Position numbers and translations under genes: made by a program | Origin: Marinilabiliaceae bacterium | GTDB lineage: Bacteria; Bacteroidota; Bacteroidia; Bacteroidales; Marinilabiliaceae | NCBI GenBank assembly: GCA_016342595.1 | Contig: JAEINY010000009.1 | Span: forward strand, 1 to 51,882 | Length of the DNA stretch: 51,882 nucleotides | Direction of reading: 5' to 3' | Shown here: in pieces, positions 1 through 7,211 of the stretch | Position numbering within the stretch: the first letter of the stretch is position 1 | Layout: every line of letters starts with the position of its first letter | Notes under the pieces: model-generated | Database searches by the model: none | Told to the model about the DNA's origin: nothing | What the model saw: the letters and a program-made list of their open reading frames with translations, nothing else

Positions 1-75
1 CGTGAGATATCTGCAGCCAGCATTTTGGGAAATGGGGAAGTGGCCTACCTGTTGGATATGAATGCGTTGGTTTGA
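1..75 (+). CDS. C-terminal end of a CheA-like chemotaxis histidine kinase (partial)
   Basis: The window opens inside a reading frame that ends with TGA at 73-75. The 24 visible residues read ISAASILGNGEVAYLLDMNA near the end, which is the pattern of the last strand of a CheW-like regulatory domain (gA-ILGdG-VaLILDv). In CheA this domain sits at the extreme C-terminus and docks the kinase to CheW and chemoreceptors. CheA autophosphorylates and passes phosphate to CheY and CheB. A free-standing CheW would end in a similar way, so CheA is only the more likely of the two. Nothing of the catalytic part is in the window. The next 559 bases contain no gene. Confidence 0.6.
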   Translation, partial: REISAASILGNGEVAYLLDMNALV

Positions 76-97
76 TAGCTTCTGGAGTTATATGTTT

Positions 98-243
98 AAT
101 AACCACCCCGCCTTTGGCACCCCTCCTACATAAAATCAGGAGAGCCTGTGCCTCTTAGCGGTAGGAAAAGCGTGACTGAGAGAAGTTTCTCCTCCTTTTT
201 TCAAGGAGGAGTACCGCGAAGGATGAGTGGGGAGGTGGTTATT
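98..243. repeat. Long imperfect inverted repeat (REP-like intergenic element)
   Basis: The ends are imperfect mirror images: AATAACCACCCCGCC at 98-112 against GGGGAGGTGGTTATT at 229-243. The CACCCCTCC block near 118 mirrors the GGAGGAG block near 205, and a perfect 9-bp hairpin lies inside (189-197 with 203-211). The AACCACCCCGCC...GGCACCCCTCC type of ends is, as I recall it, a dispersed intergenic repeat in Bacteroidota. Copy number in this genome cannot be seen from one window. It sits 23 bases past the cheA-like stop. Confidence 0.55.
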
Positions 244-299
244 AGTTTAAAAGAAATTTCCCCGAGAGAAGCGTGTTATTGATTGGGATTTGTTCAATT

Positions 300-493
300 A
301 AAAACAGGCTCTTTATAAATTTCAACAGTAGCTTTATAAAGAGAAGCAGTATCTCTATTGCTTGCATTGATATGTTTCGAAAGAAAAACAGTAGTGTTTT
401 ATTTGCCAGGCACAGCATCGGATTTAGCGTTACATAGCCTGGTGCCCAAACAACAAGGCCATCGCATTAAAAAAAAGCGATGGCCCTGGGCTA
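300..493. other. Cluster of three strong hairpins in the non-coding stretch after the cheA-like gene
   Basis: No open frame of note lies between 76 and 634. Inside it are an 11-bp stem (309-319 with 333-343), a 6-bp CCAGGC/GCCTGG stem (406-411 with 437-442) and a 9-bp GGCCATCGC/GCGATGGCC stem (457-465 with 477-485). TAGCC at 435-439 can also pair with GGCTA at 489-493 to enclose the last stem, which competes with the second. No T-run follows on the plus strand, so a plain terminator explains it poorly. It may be a structured RNA or stacked repeat elements. Confidence 0.35.
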
Positions 494-634
494 AAAGAAG
501 TTTATTGTTATATGTTATACCATTTTAACCACGAATGTGGACTTATTGTTTTTGGTATAATGCCGATGTAATGATGAATGGCATTATCAAATGAAATGCA
601 GATAAGGCCAGCTTCATTATACAATCGGTATTAC

Positions 635-2875
635 TTAATCAACCATCACTTCATCAATGAAAATCCAGGCGGGCAGTCCTGCTCCGTGGTGCCATACAGG
701 TGGTGTTTTTAAATTACGTCCCTTGATTTTCAAATATCGCACAGAAGCCGGTTTGAATGCGGCATTGAAATATTGAATGTCATTTATTTTACTGTCGCGT
801 TGCAGAGGTCGTTGATTCTTGATTTTTACCAAAGACCGATAGGTATTTCCGTCAGTTGATCCCATGAATTCGACCTCTGAAGGAAAAAATACCAGGTGAT
901 TAACCACCTGTAAAAATGCGGTGGATACATGACTCACTTCCCTGACTTCCTCCAGATCTATTATGGCTTCGAGGTGGTTGCCTTCAAAGCCTAACCAATT
1001 GGCATAAAAGCTGGGGCCTCCAAAAGCCCCGTCTGTCAAGGCCATGGGATTTTCATCGGCATATTTTTTAGGTTTTGTCAAAAGGGTGACTTTTTGGTCT
1101 CTGGCCAGGTTCTTTTGTTGGGCTCTGGCCAAGGTCGTTTTATAAAGCGTGGCATATTCCTCTACGCCATACCCCATCTCATTAAGCAGTGTAATGTCGT
1201 TGTCACCACATGTGGTAATGAAGCGATTCAGTCGATTGGTCAGGGCAGCAGGCACTTCATCGTTTCCTTCTGCATTACGAATGGTCAGACTAATATCAGG
1301 GGCTAATTGCTGGCGTGCCGCTTCCAGTATTGCAAAATCAATACTTAACCGGGCTTTTCTTACCCGGTTAAGAAGCGCCGGATTGTTCGCAACAGCCTTT
1401 TCTGCTTCGTTGTACCAATCATCATATTGACGCAGGAGTTCCGGTTTTAAGAATGAGGAAAAACCTTGCGACGGATCACCATAGAGAAAAAGAAAGAAAT
1501 CGGGATGCTTTTTCAATTCATCATGAATGGTGGTGATATATTTCTCAATGAATGGGGCGGCCTCCTGGTAATAGCCCTTCAGAAAATCGCTGCGTAGACT
1601 GTCCACGTTGGCATCAGGTTCCCATAGCAATTTTGCAGTCAGGTATGAGCGCAGTTCAAACAACTCGCTGGGGTTATGGCTGTGCTGCTCAAAAACCCAT
1701 TTGGCGTTGTTGTCTCTGAAAAGCTGAATGTTGGGTTGCAAGGTATGAAGATTAGGGAAGGGGGCCAGGAAGTTGGTGAATTGGGTCGTATAATCCCATA
1801 TTCTGATGTTGTCGGTAATCTTTCCCCATTCTCTCAAATCGGTGGCAAAGTCACTGCATTTCTCAGAAATGGGGGCGCTCCTGTCGCATTCAATGGAACA
1901 CAAGGTAATGAGTACATTGGGTTCTGGTTTGATGTGTCGAGGTGCCTTGCGTGTGTATTGGTAAGCCAGCGTGGAAATTTGCTTGTCGGGAAATTCCCTG
2001 GCTATGCGATTCACAAAATCAATGACCGATCCCGCGGGAGATCCTTCTTTTTGGTTAATGGCTTCACATTTTTTACACTGACAATATTGTGTGTTGTCAT
2101 CCTGGCTGACACTGATGACTGAAGCATCAGGATTTTGTTGCAACAAATCACTCACCCGTTCCTTCACAATCTCATACACCTTTGGATGCGACAGACACAA
2201 TTGGGTAGGAATGCGTCTGCCGTTGCGCAGGGCATAATACTCCGGATGACTGGCATAATAGTCAGTCTCAGGCATAAATCGGTGAAAGGTATGGACTCTG
2301 GCCTCTGACACATACCCTGGGAAAGCTTCAGTGGTGACTTTTAGTTTGGCCGCAAAATCAGGGTGCTCGTAAAATAATTTTGAATGGACGGTGCGGGTTG
2401 TGATGGCCGGAATAAAATCGTCATTCATAGCGGCCGGTACCCGAAGGGTTGATGATTGCGGAACGTGTTCCACCTGGGGAGAATAAAAACGGATGTGAGC
2501 ATACTTCTCCAGAAAGGTGTAAACAGCATACAAAGTGCTTTGATCCGATCCTCCGGTCAGGAGGATATTGGTCCCTTCGGTTCGGTTAATAATGCGGTGT
2601 GGATCCATGGAGTGATCTTCCTCAGGCCATCCCACTAAAATGCAGGGACCATCAGGTTTTTGGGGAGAGGCATGAACCTCTAAAGTGGCATTGCTTGTTT
2701 TTTCAAGGTAAGCCTGCAACTCATTGGCAGCCTTCACTACCTTGTTGCCGGCCTTTTCGGGGATGACAATCGTGTAACGGGATTGTCCATTGCGGATCAA
2801 GGTTACCTGGTTGGATTGACAGCTGCTTAGTAGAAATGCTGACAAAATCGCTAATGCGATAAAAAGGTGCTTCAT
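635..2875 (-). CDS. DUF4838 lipoprotein with C-terminal F5/8-type C-like domain, putative glycan-active protein
   Basis: A 746-residue protein with a lipoprotein signal (LSSC, lipidated Cys19), so it should be anchored in the outer or inner membrane. Residues about 30-130 resemble the alpha/beta N-terminal domain of GH20 hexosaminidases. Residues about 150-450 carry the DUF4838 region, including SVSQDD and a small cysteine cluster (C265, C267, C270). Residues about 600-745 have the discoidin-like pattern (LTDGAFGG, IDLEEVREVSHV) typical of carbohydrate-binding modules. Family members are common in polysaccharide-degrading Bacteroidota, but the reaction is not established. The gene stands alone, with no SusC/SusD pair nearby. 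The start fits the signal peptide. Confidence 0.82.
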   Translation of the reverse strand: MKHLFIALAILSAFLLSSCQSNQVTLIRNGQSRYTIVIPEKAGNKVVKAANELQAYLEKTSNATLEVHASPQKPDGPCILVGWPEEDHSMDPHRIINRTEGTNILLTGGSDQSTLYAVYTFLEKYAHIRFYSPQVEHVPQSSTLRVPAAMNDDFIPAITTRTVHSKLFYEHPDFAAKLKVTTEAFPGYVSEARVHTFHRFMPETDYYASHPEYYALRNGRRIPTQLCLSHPKVYEIVKERVSDLLQQNPDASVISVSQDDNTQYCQCKKCEAINQKEGSPAGSVIDFVNRIAREFPDKQISTLAYQYTRKAPRHIKPEPNVLITLCSIECDRSAPISEKCSDFATDLREWGKITDNIRIWDYTTQFTNFLAPFPNLHTLQPNIQLFRDNNAKWVFEQHSHNPSELFELRSYLTAKLLWEPDANVDSLRSDFLKGYYQEAAPFIEKYITTIHDELKKHPDFFLFLYGDPSQGFSSFLKPELLRQYDDWYNEAEKAVANNPALLNRVRKARLSIDFAILEAARQQLAPDISLTIRNAEGNDEVPAALTNRLNRFITTCGDNDITLLNEMGYGVEEYATLYKTTLARAQQKNLARDQKVTLLTKPKKYADENPMALTDGAFGGPSFYANWLGFEGNHLEAIIDLEEVREVSHVSTAFLQVVNHLVFFPSEVEFMGSTDGNTYRSLVKIKNQRPLQRDSKINDIQYFNAAFKPASVRYLKIKGRNLKTPPVWHHGAGLPAWIFIDEVMVD

Positions 2876-3116
2876 ATTAAATGATTTTTAGTGACTCAAT
2901 TAGAGACCTAAAAATAATCTAAAAGGAGAGACATTACATGGTAAAACAGGGGAAGTCATGTGCAAAAGCGGTGGGAATATGTTTAAGCGGATGGTTGAAA
3001 AGGGGGCACTCCGGTTGAATAAAACAAGTGGAGTCAAAGCTTATTGTCGTACGATCGGATCAAAACTGCCATCAACATATATTCCGACAAGAATTTAATA
3101 AAGAAAGATGATTTAT

Positions 3117-3134
3117 TGTAACGAAAACGTTACA
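3117..3134. promoter_or_regulatory. Palindromic operator upstream of the HigBA-type toxin-antitoxin genes
   Basis: TGTAACG at 3117-3123 and CGTTACA at 3128-3134 form a perfect inverted repeat around a 4-base AAAA spacer. It ends 8 bases before the toxin start. Type II antitoxins usually repress their own operon through such a site, so the intact antitoxin downstream is the likely ligand. Repression is inferred. Confidence 0.5.
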
Positions 3135-3142
3135 TTTATTTT

Positions 3143-3502
3143 GTGAGAGAAATAGCTATAACAGAAGAGTGTTTAAAATTCTTTGACCGCCAAGATGAAA
3201 GAGTTGTGACAAAATTTTTTCAACTTATCGAAATCATGGGGGAAATGAAGGTTGTGCACTCGAGCTTTGTAAAGAAATAGCAGTCTACTAAATTCTATGA
3301 GCTTAGAATAAAGGCAGGGAATGAATACAGAGTTGTGATGTTCGCTATTGACCATTTGAGTTTTGTAGAATGTAGAAAAGTAGTTTGCTTATATGGATTT
3401 CAGAAGAAGTCATCCAAAGACTACAAAAATGCAATAAAGCTTGCGGAAAGAGTACTAGATGAATATTTACGAAATACAATGAATCATGGGACAGACATTT
3501 GA
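3143..3502 (+). pseudogene. HigB/RelE-type toxin interrupted by one in-frame amber codon
   Basis: Read from GTG at 3143, the frame encodes VREIAITEECLKFFDRQDER at the start, runs through EIMGEMKVVHSSFVKK, meets TAG at 3278-3280, and continues in the same frame through STKFYELRIKAGNEYRVVMF and VCLYGFQKKSSKDYKNAIKL to TGA at 3500. The stretch is otherwise colinear with HigB/Gp49-like RelE toxins, which cleave mRNA on the ribosome. At the TAG position the family expects a residue such as Leu (FVKKL), one base away. The frame overlaps the antitoxin start by 17 bases, the usual toxin-first HigBA layout. The simplest reading is a recently silenced toxin. Suppression or a sequencing error cannot be excluded. 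Confidence 0.75.
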
Positions 3503-3770
3503 TGCTAAAGAGTTGTTGGACGAAAGATATGGGAAAAGAGGAACTGAGCGCAGGGAGAATTTCCGTGATGATGCCTTTTTATATTATTTTGGAGAAATAA
3601 TTAGAAACCGACGTAAGGAACTTAAAATGAGTCAAGACCAGTTGGCTGAACTTGTTGGAAAAAAAAGACCTTACATATCAAGAATAGAGAACGGGGAAGA
3701 TATTAGAATTTCAAACCTTGTTTTAATTGCGAATGCATTAGACTTATCTATTCAACTGACAGCAAAATAA
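3486..3770 (+). CDS. HigA-type antitoxin, XRE-family helix-turn-helix protein
   Basis: A 94-residue protein whose C-terminal half is a classical Cro/C1-type helix-turn-helix: MSQDQLAELVGKKRPYISRI (about residues 43-62), followed by ENGEDIRISNLVLIANALDL. It begins inside the last 17 bases of the toxin frame, so the two were made from one transcript. The expected role is to bind and neutralise the HigB-like toxin and to repress the operon at the palindrome around 3117-3134. The frame is intact although the toxin frame carries a stop, so it may now act only as a DNA-binding protein or as an orphan antitoxin against related toxins. Family assignment is secure; partner and target are inferred. Confidence 0.85.
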   Translation: MGQTFDAKELLDERYGKRGTERRENFRDDAFLYYFGEIIRNRRKELKMSQDQLAELVGKKRPYISRIENGEDIRISNLVLIANALDLSIQLTAK

Positions 3771-3936
3771 AGAATGCAATTGGGCCAGAATCTATGTGAA
3801 TTTACCAGGGAAACCACCATTGATATAAATATCAGGCTGCCAAATTACTAGATTTTCCTACGGTGGAAATACTTCGGAGACGACTCCCATATAACAAGAT
3901 TATAAAAATGAAATAGATCAATCAAACCTGATCATT

Positions 3937-4293
3937 ATGAAAATAAACCCCTTACCAATAACCACTAAAACAGGTAAAAAAATACTCATTCGTGAAGCGA
4001 AGCTTACCGATTCCAGTAGTTTGTTTGAATGTGTCAAGTCCTATCTGAATTGTGATCAAATCCCTTTGACCCGGGAGGAATTTGAGGAGATGGCTGTGAA
4101 TCATACCGACTGGATCCGGAAGTTTCTGGACGGGAAAAATGATTTACTCTTAGTTGCCGAACACCAGGGCGAAATTATCGCCAACATTGATCTAACAGTA
4201 AGTAGTCGAAAGATGCTAAGCCACGTAGGATACATTGGCCTGGTCAGATATCCCCACAAAAACCGTGGCCAACTTTTTTTTGAAAGAAATTAA
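3937..4293 (+). pseudogene. GNAT N-acetyltransferase, 3'-truncated
   Basis: The 118 residues match the first half of a GNAT acetyltransferase: a TKTGKKILIREAKLTDSSSL start, an N-terminal helix pair, and beta strands up to HVGYIGLVRYPHKNRG. In intact enzymes the last block leads into the R/Q-x-x-G-x-G/A loop that binds acetyl-CoA and then helix 3 and strand 5. Here the frame stops right after NRGQ, so the cofactor site and C-terminal half are missing and the product should be inactive. Directly after the stop an unrelated 26-codon frame (4309-4389, MNLMAEAVKHQPEFIAALDK...) runs into the 3' end of the opposite gene. It looks like the tail of another lost gene. A deletion joining two genes explains both. 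Confidence 0.6.
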
Positions 4294-4385
4294 ATAGGAT
4301 TTTTAGAGATGAATCTCATGGCTGAGGCTGTTAAGCATCAGCCGGAGTTTATTGCTGCCCTGGATAAAATGAAACAGCAGATTTT

Positions 4386-4679
4386 TTAAGATTCGTAATA
4401 AATTGGATCGCCTAATTCTTTTAGTGAAAAGTTGTAGAAAACACGATGTCCATCATAGTCAAGTATCCGTATGTCGTCGGTTTGATAGAGGTCGCCCATG
4501 ACTAACTTAAAGTGTTGGCCATATTTCTCTTTAATAACAGCTTCAGAAACCTCAAAAGCGATGAACTTCTTGATACCCTTTACTGATAGTTTCGTAACAA
4601 AGTCAGGATTCGTCAGAGAATCATACGATGTCAAAATCAGAATGGGCCCTGTTCCGGTAAAAAAAATGCCTGCATTCAT
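4386..4679 (-). CDS. Conserved hypothetical protein, 97 residues
   Basis: A small soluble protein with no signal peptide. It begins MNAGIFFTGTGPILILTSYD and later shows FVTKLSVKGIKKFIAFEVSE and DDIRILDYDGHRVFYNFSLK. The alternation of strands and one amphipathic helix suggests a compact alpha/beta fold. The ILDYDGHR and ELGDPIYYE patterns look conserved rather than random, and I recall similar unannotated proteins in other bacteria, but I cannot name a function. It stands alone on the minus strand, and its stop overlaps the end of a remnant frame on the other strand by 4 bases. The start at 4679 is the only good one. It is likely a real gene because the longest opposite-strand frame makes no sense as a protein. 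Confidence 0.55.
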   Translation of the reverse strand: MNAGIFFTGTGPILILTSYDSLTNPDFVTKLSVKGIKKFIAFEVSEAVIKEKYGQHFKLVMGDLYQTDDIRILDYDGHRVFYNFSLKELGDPIYYES

Positions 4680-4867
4680 AATACTTTCTTTTTAGTACCT
4701 ACATAAAATATCACATAAAGGCTCGTTTGTCTAGTAAAAACATAACATTTTTCAGAATTATTTTGCTTTTTACATTGTTGGTTAATAAATTAATCATCCA
4801 TTATTTTATTGCGCTATCATTATTTGTTTTTTTTATTATAAGAACGATCAAACCCAGCCTCAAGAAA

Positions 4868-5410
4868 ATGATAACAAAACTCACCATCCTCCTCGGTAGC
4901 CCACGAAAGAGTAGTAATAGCAGTTTCCTGGCAAAGAAACTAGGCGAAATAGTAGACAAGAAGGGGATTGAAGTCGAAACATTTTTACTGCATGAGATGG
5001 ATATCCACATGTGTATCGGGTGCGAAGTATGCCAGGGGGAGAAAAACACTGGTTGTATTCTTCGTGATCAGATGCAGGAAATTTATCCTTCCCTGCAATC
5101 GGCTGATGCCATACTCTTAGCCTTTCCAATTTATTATTGCTCCATCAATGCACAGATGAAAGTGGTCATTGAGCGGTTTTATCCTTTTGGAACCAAGGGG
5201 CTTTCTGGCAAAAAGTTAGGAGTGGTCGTCGCTCATGCCGAATCAGGTGCAGCCCACGCTATTCATATTATAAAGGATATTTGCGACTACTGCAATATGG
5301 CTTATGTAGGTAATGTAGAGGCCGAAATGCAAGATGGTGGCGAAGCTGAAAAACAATGGATGAAACTAAAAAAGGATGTTGAGAAATTGGCAGATGAACT
5401 ATTAAAATAA
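4868..5410 (+). CDS. NADPH-dependent FMN reductase / iron-sulfur flavoprotein-like oxidoreductase
   Basis: A 180-residue flavodoxin-fold protein. The FMN phosphate loop GSPRKSSNSS follows the first strand (residues about 9-18), and AFPIYYCSINAQMKVVIER is the second flavin-contacting loop. The cluster CIGCEVCQGEKNTGC resembles the cysteine motif of iron-sulfur flavoproteins, although many family members carry it without a cluster. It should reduce FMN or a quinone-like substrate in the cytoplasm. The frame is open upstream to 4727, which would add a hydrophobic 47-residue N-terminus. I chose ATG 4868 (MITKLTILLGSPRK) because it puts the first strand at the N-terminus, as in all relatives. The gene is isolated; the natural substrate is unknown. 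Confidence 0.8.
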   Translation: MITKLTILLGSPRKSSNSSFLAKKLGEIVDKKGIEVETFLLHEMDIHMCIGCEVCQGEKNTGCILRDQMQEIYPSLQSADAILLAFPIYYCSINAQMKVVIERFYPFGTKGLSGKKLGVVVAHAESGAAHAIHIIKDICDYCNMAYVGNVEAEMQDGGEAEKQWMKLKKDVEKLADELLK

Positions 5411-5468
5411 AAATTAATAAACGCCATACCCTAGTATAGCGAGTGCTTAGAAAGAGTAATAAAATAAC

Positions 5469-5634
5469 TTTTAAACCACAAATATCGCAAATGGACACAA
5501 ATGAGTCAGATAACAGCTTCGTTGTTTCCTGTTTTGTTGTCCGCTAATTTCTCGAATTAAAAACAGTTTAGCTGCTTGGTGTTTTTCGAAGGAAAACTAA
5601 TTCGCTTAATTAGTGTAATTCGTGGTTAAAAAAA
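5469..5634. repeat. Non-autonomous repeat of about 166 bp with terminal inverted repeats
   Basis: The left end TTTTAAACCACAAATATCGC mirrors the right end, which on the minus strand reads TTTTAACCACGAATTACACT. Nothing coding lies between. The AACCACGAATTnnAC end motif recurs in intergenic DNA of many Bacteroidota as I know them, so this looks like a small dispersed element. A possible single end of the same kind lies at 523-537 (TTTTAACCACGAATG). Target-site duplications are not evident. Confidence 0.5.
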
Positions 5635-5820
5635 TAGAATAGGAATCTAACCGATATTTCTTCCTTAAATATTAAAAGTTATTTCGATACAATTCCTTAA
5701 TAAGGGCGTCGCATGATGGGTTTTACGTATTCCAAATGTAAAGAATTTTGTTTCATGAGGCCGATGTGCAGATCGGAGTCACTGAAAGAGCTTTCGAAAC
5801 AGTTCATAGGATGTTTTATT

Positions 5821-5967
5821 TTGCCGGAGAAAGTGAAAAAATTGCCAATTGTAGTAGAAAATTTACCAATTGAAAGGTGATCGAAGGGTATCGAAAGGTG
5901 TATATTGTCTATTTAGTGCGTTATATTTGCGATTGAAAGGTGAATGTTGCCTATTGAAATGAAAAGT
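5821..5967. repeat. Degenerate tandem array, 7 units of 21 bp (array 1)
   Basis: Units begin at 5821, 5842, 5863, 5884, 5905, 5926 and 5947. The most regular ones read TTGCCnATTGAAAGGTGAAn, with units 3, 4 and 6 sharing TCGAAAGG or TTGAAAGG at one phase. In one frame each unit would encode a heptad, but stops interrupt both strands, so I treat it as non-coding. Upstream of it are two mini-hairpins (CCGAT/ATCGG at 5761-5776 and GAAAG/CTTTC at 5784-5795). It ends just beyond the terminator of the helical-protein gene. Confidence 0.55.
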
Positions 5968-5988
5968 AAGTTTAAAAGAAAGAAATAA

Positions 5989-6021
5989 TCCCGAAAATGT
6001 GTCTTGAGCTTATTTCCGGGA
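5989..6021 (-). terminator. Terminator-like hairpin after the helical-protein gene
   Basis: On the minus strand TCCCGGAAAT (6021-6012) pairs with ATTTTCGGGA (5998-5989), with a 13-base loop, and is followed by a T-rich tail (TTATTTCTTTCTTTT). It begins 11 bases after the stop codon at 6032. Confidence 0.6.
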
Positions 6022-6031
6022 CTATTACTAT

Positions 6032-6730
6032 CTACCCTTTGTAATCATTAAGGTATTTTTCTTTGCGTGCCTCGTTACGCCAGAACACATAACGCCCATA
6101 TTCACGGATGATGGTCATGCGCTCGGCCAGCAGGGTGTAAGCCTTATCGCGTAGTAATTTAATCTCACTACTGTCATCTTTTGAACCGTTGGCCGTGGCC
6201 AGTAAGATTGCCATATTTCTCGAGCAGCTTTGGGCCTGATCGGTCAGGGTGGTGTCAAAACCAATGGCCGTAAGTGGTTCCGGGTTTTTATCACCTAAAA
6301 CAGCGAGCTCCAGTAAATCCTGGATCATATCGGCATGACCAGCCCCTTCCCGGATACGCGTTACTTTTTTACGGATGTCAGGGTATTGGCGGTATGCAAA
6401 GCTGTAGTGGTGTAATATTTCGTCTCGCAGCTCATAGGCCACAGGCGATTGTTCCAGCCACTCTTTCTGGGCGTCTTGTCGGGCGCGGTATTCGCTCATC
6501 CATTGGGCCTGGCAATAGCGTAAAGCACCGGAAAGCGGCACCAGGTCATCAATGAGCGTTCCGTCGAGACCTGCTTGTTCTAACAGCACTTTGTCTTTTC
6601 CCGCTTCAGTGGCCAATGTTTCGGCCTGAGCAGCACATTCATCAATGGGTTGGTTTGGCAATTTCACCGCTTTGGATGGAACAGCTTTAATTGGTGCTTT
6701 CCACGTTTCAAAATCACTTAAATAGTCCAT
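6032..6730 (-). CDS. Uncharacterised all-helical protein of 232 residues (helical family copy A)
   Basis: I do not recognise this protein as a named family. It has no signal peptide or membrane segment and reads as a bundle of long amphipathic helices. Visible blocks are LRYCQAQWMSEYRARQDAQK (about residues 70-90), LRDEILHHYSFAYRQYPDIR, IQDLLELAVLGDKNPEPLTA and the C-terminal IIREYGRYVFWRNEARKEKY. The gene at 28612-29325 has the same length, helix layout, a matching ...LiraaG-nptLi-r... turn in the middle and a comparable aromatic/basic C-terminus. I infer that the two are distant paralogues. A hairpin element lies 36-94 bases upstream, and a terminator plus a 21-bp tandem array lie just downstream. 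The role is unknown; codon use looks like that of real genes. Confidence 0.75.
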   Translation of the reverse strand: MDYLSDFETWKAPIKAVPSKAVKLPNQPIDECAAQAETLATEAGKDKVLLEQAGLDGTLIDDLVPLSGALRYCQAQWMSEYRARQDAQKEWLEQSPVAYELRDEILHHYSFAYRQYPDIRKKVTRIREGAGHADMIQDLLELAVLGDKNPEPLTAIGFDTTLTDQAQSCSRNMAILLATANGSKDDSSEIKLLRDKAYTLLAERMTIIREYGRYVFWRNEARKEKYLNDYKG

Positions 6731-6765
6731 ACAAAAAACTTATAGTTTGTATATTGCGCCTGTAT

Positions 6766-6824
6766 CCGCCGGCCTCTTCTTCCATGCGGTTCCCAAAATT
6801 AGCAGGTTGAGGACCAGCCGGCGG
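6766..6824. repeat. CCGCCGGC hairpin element upstream of helical-family copy A
   Basis: CCGCCGGC (6766-6773) and GCCGGCGG (6817-6824) are exact inverted repeats around 43 bases. The interior contains CATG, five bases, then CCCAAA. The hairpin at 28347-28398 has the same CGCCGGC/GCCGGCG arms, similar size and the same CATG-N5-CCCAAA, so these are two copies of one element. This copy lies in the presumed 5' leader of the 6032-6730 gene. Confidence 0.55.
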
Positions 6825-6919
6825 TTTATCACTTGCAATACAGTCTATTAAAGTTAAATAGTTGCAGCATCATAACCATCAGCCGTTAGGTGGCTTTCGA
6901 TAAAGGGTTCATTTTTGTT

Positions 6920-6962
6920 GATTAACGTGTGAAATGATTAGATTAACGTGTGGTTTGGTGTG
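6920..6962. repeat. Direct repeat doublet of 21-bp period
   Basis: GATTAACGTGTG starts at 6920 and again at 6941, exactly 21 bases apart, each followed by a less conserved half. The period equals that of the arrays at 5821 and 27987. It overlaps the far end of the MarR remnant, so it may be a young duplication in dead sequence. Confidence 0.4.
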
Positions 6963-7211
6963 AGATAGATATGTTGTCTTCAATCTTTTGTCATGTTTTC
7001 AGAAAACTTTGTTGTTCTTCTTCTGAGATATCATTAAGGGTAATAGCAGTAGATTCCTTCCAGTATTTGGTGGTTTTATCTTTTATTTCCAGTGCTTTAG
7101 GTAGAATAGATAGGTTGCTTTTTCTGCAATTAACCTGAAAATCTGTCTCTTTAATAAGGTGGCAGGGATGGCAATCCGGTGATTGACGGAGTGATCAAGA
7201 TTAAATTCCAT
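6943..7211 (-). pseudogene. MarR-family regulator, decayed
   Basis: From ATG 7211 the minus strand reads MEFNLDHSVNHRIAIPATLL then KRQIFRLIAEKATYLFYLKH before a stop, which matches the N-terminal dimerisation helix of MarR regulators (...lLkRql-r-l). In another frame further on comes ALEIKDKTTKYWKESTAITL followed by NDISEEEQQSFLKT, a stop, then QKIEDNIS, which is the usual MarR C-terminal helix pair. The winged helix between them is missing. So the gene has an internal deletion, a frame change and a nonsense codon. Its start overlaps the tail of a decayed DUF169 gene, which suggests both belonged to one operon and died together. Confidence 0.6.

Noticed and set aside
1094..2638. Several plus-strand open frames across the DUF4838 gene
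   Set aside because: They are shadows of the minus-strand gene; their translations show no protein-like pattern or known motif.
3173..3355. Minus-strand open frame opposite the HigB-like toxin
   Set aside because: The plus-strand frame matches a toxin family on both sides of the stop; the opposite frame is a shadow.
3143..3502. Selenocysteine or other recoding of the TAG in the toxin
   Set aside because: TAG is not the selenocysteine codon, and no recoding element is visible; a plain nonsense mutation is simpler.
4727..4867. N-terminal extension of the flavin reductase with a hydrophobic stretch
   Set aside because: The family starts at the first strand before GSPRK; the extra 47 codons have no counterpart and are very AT-rich.
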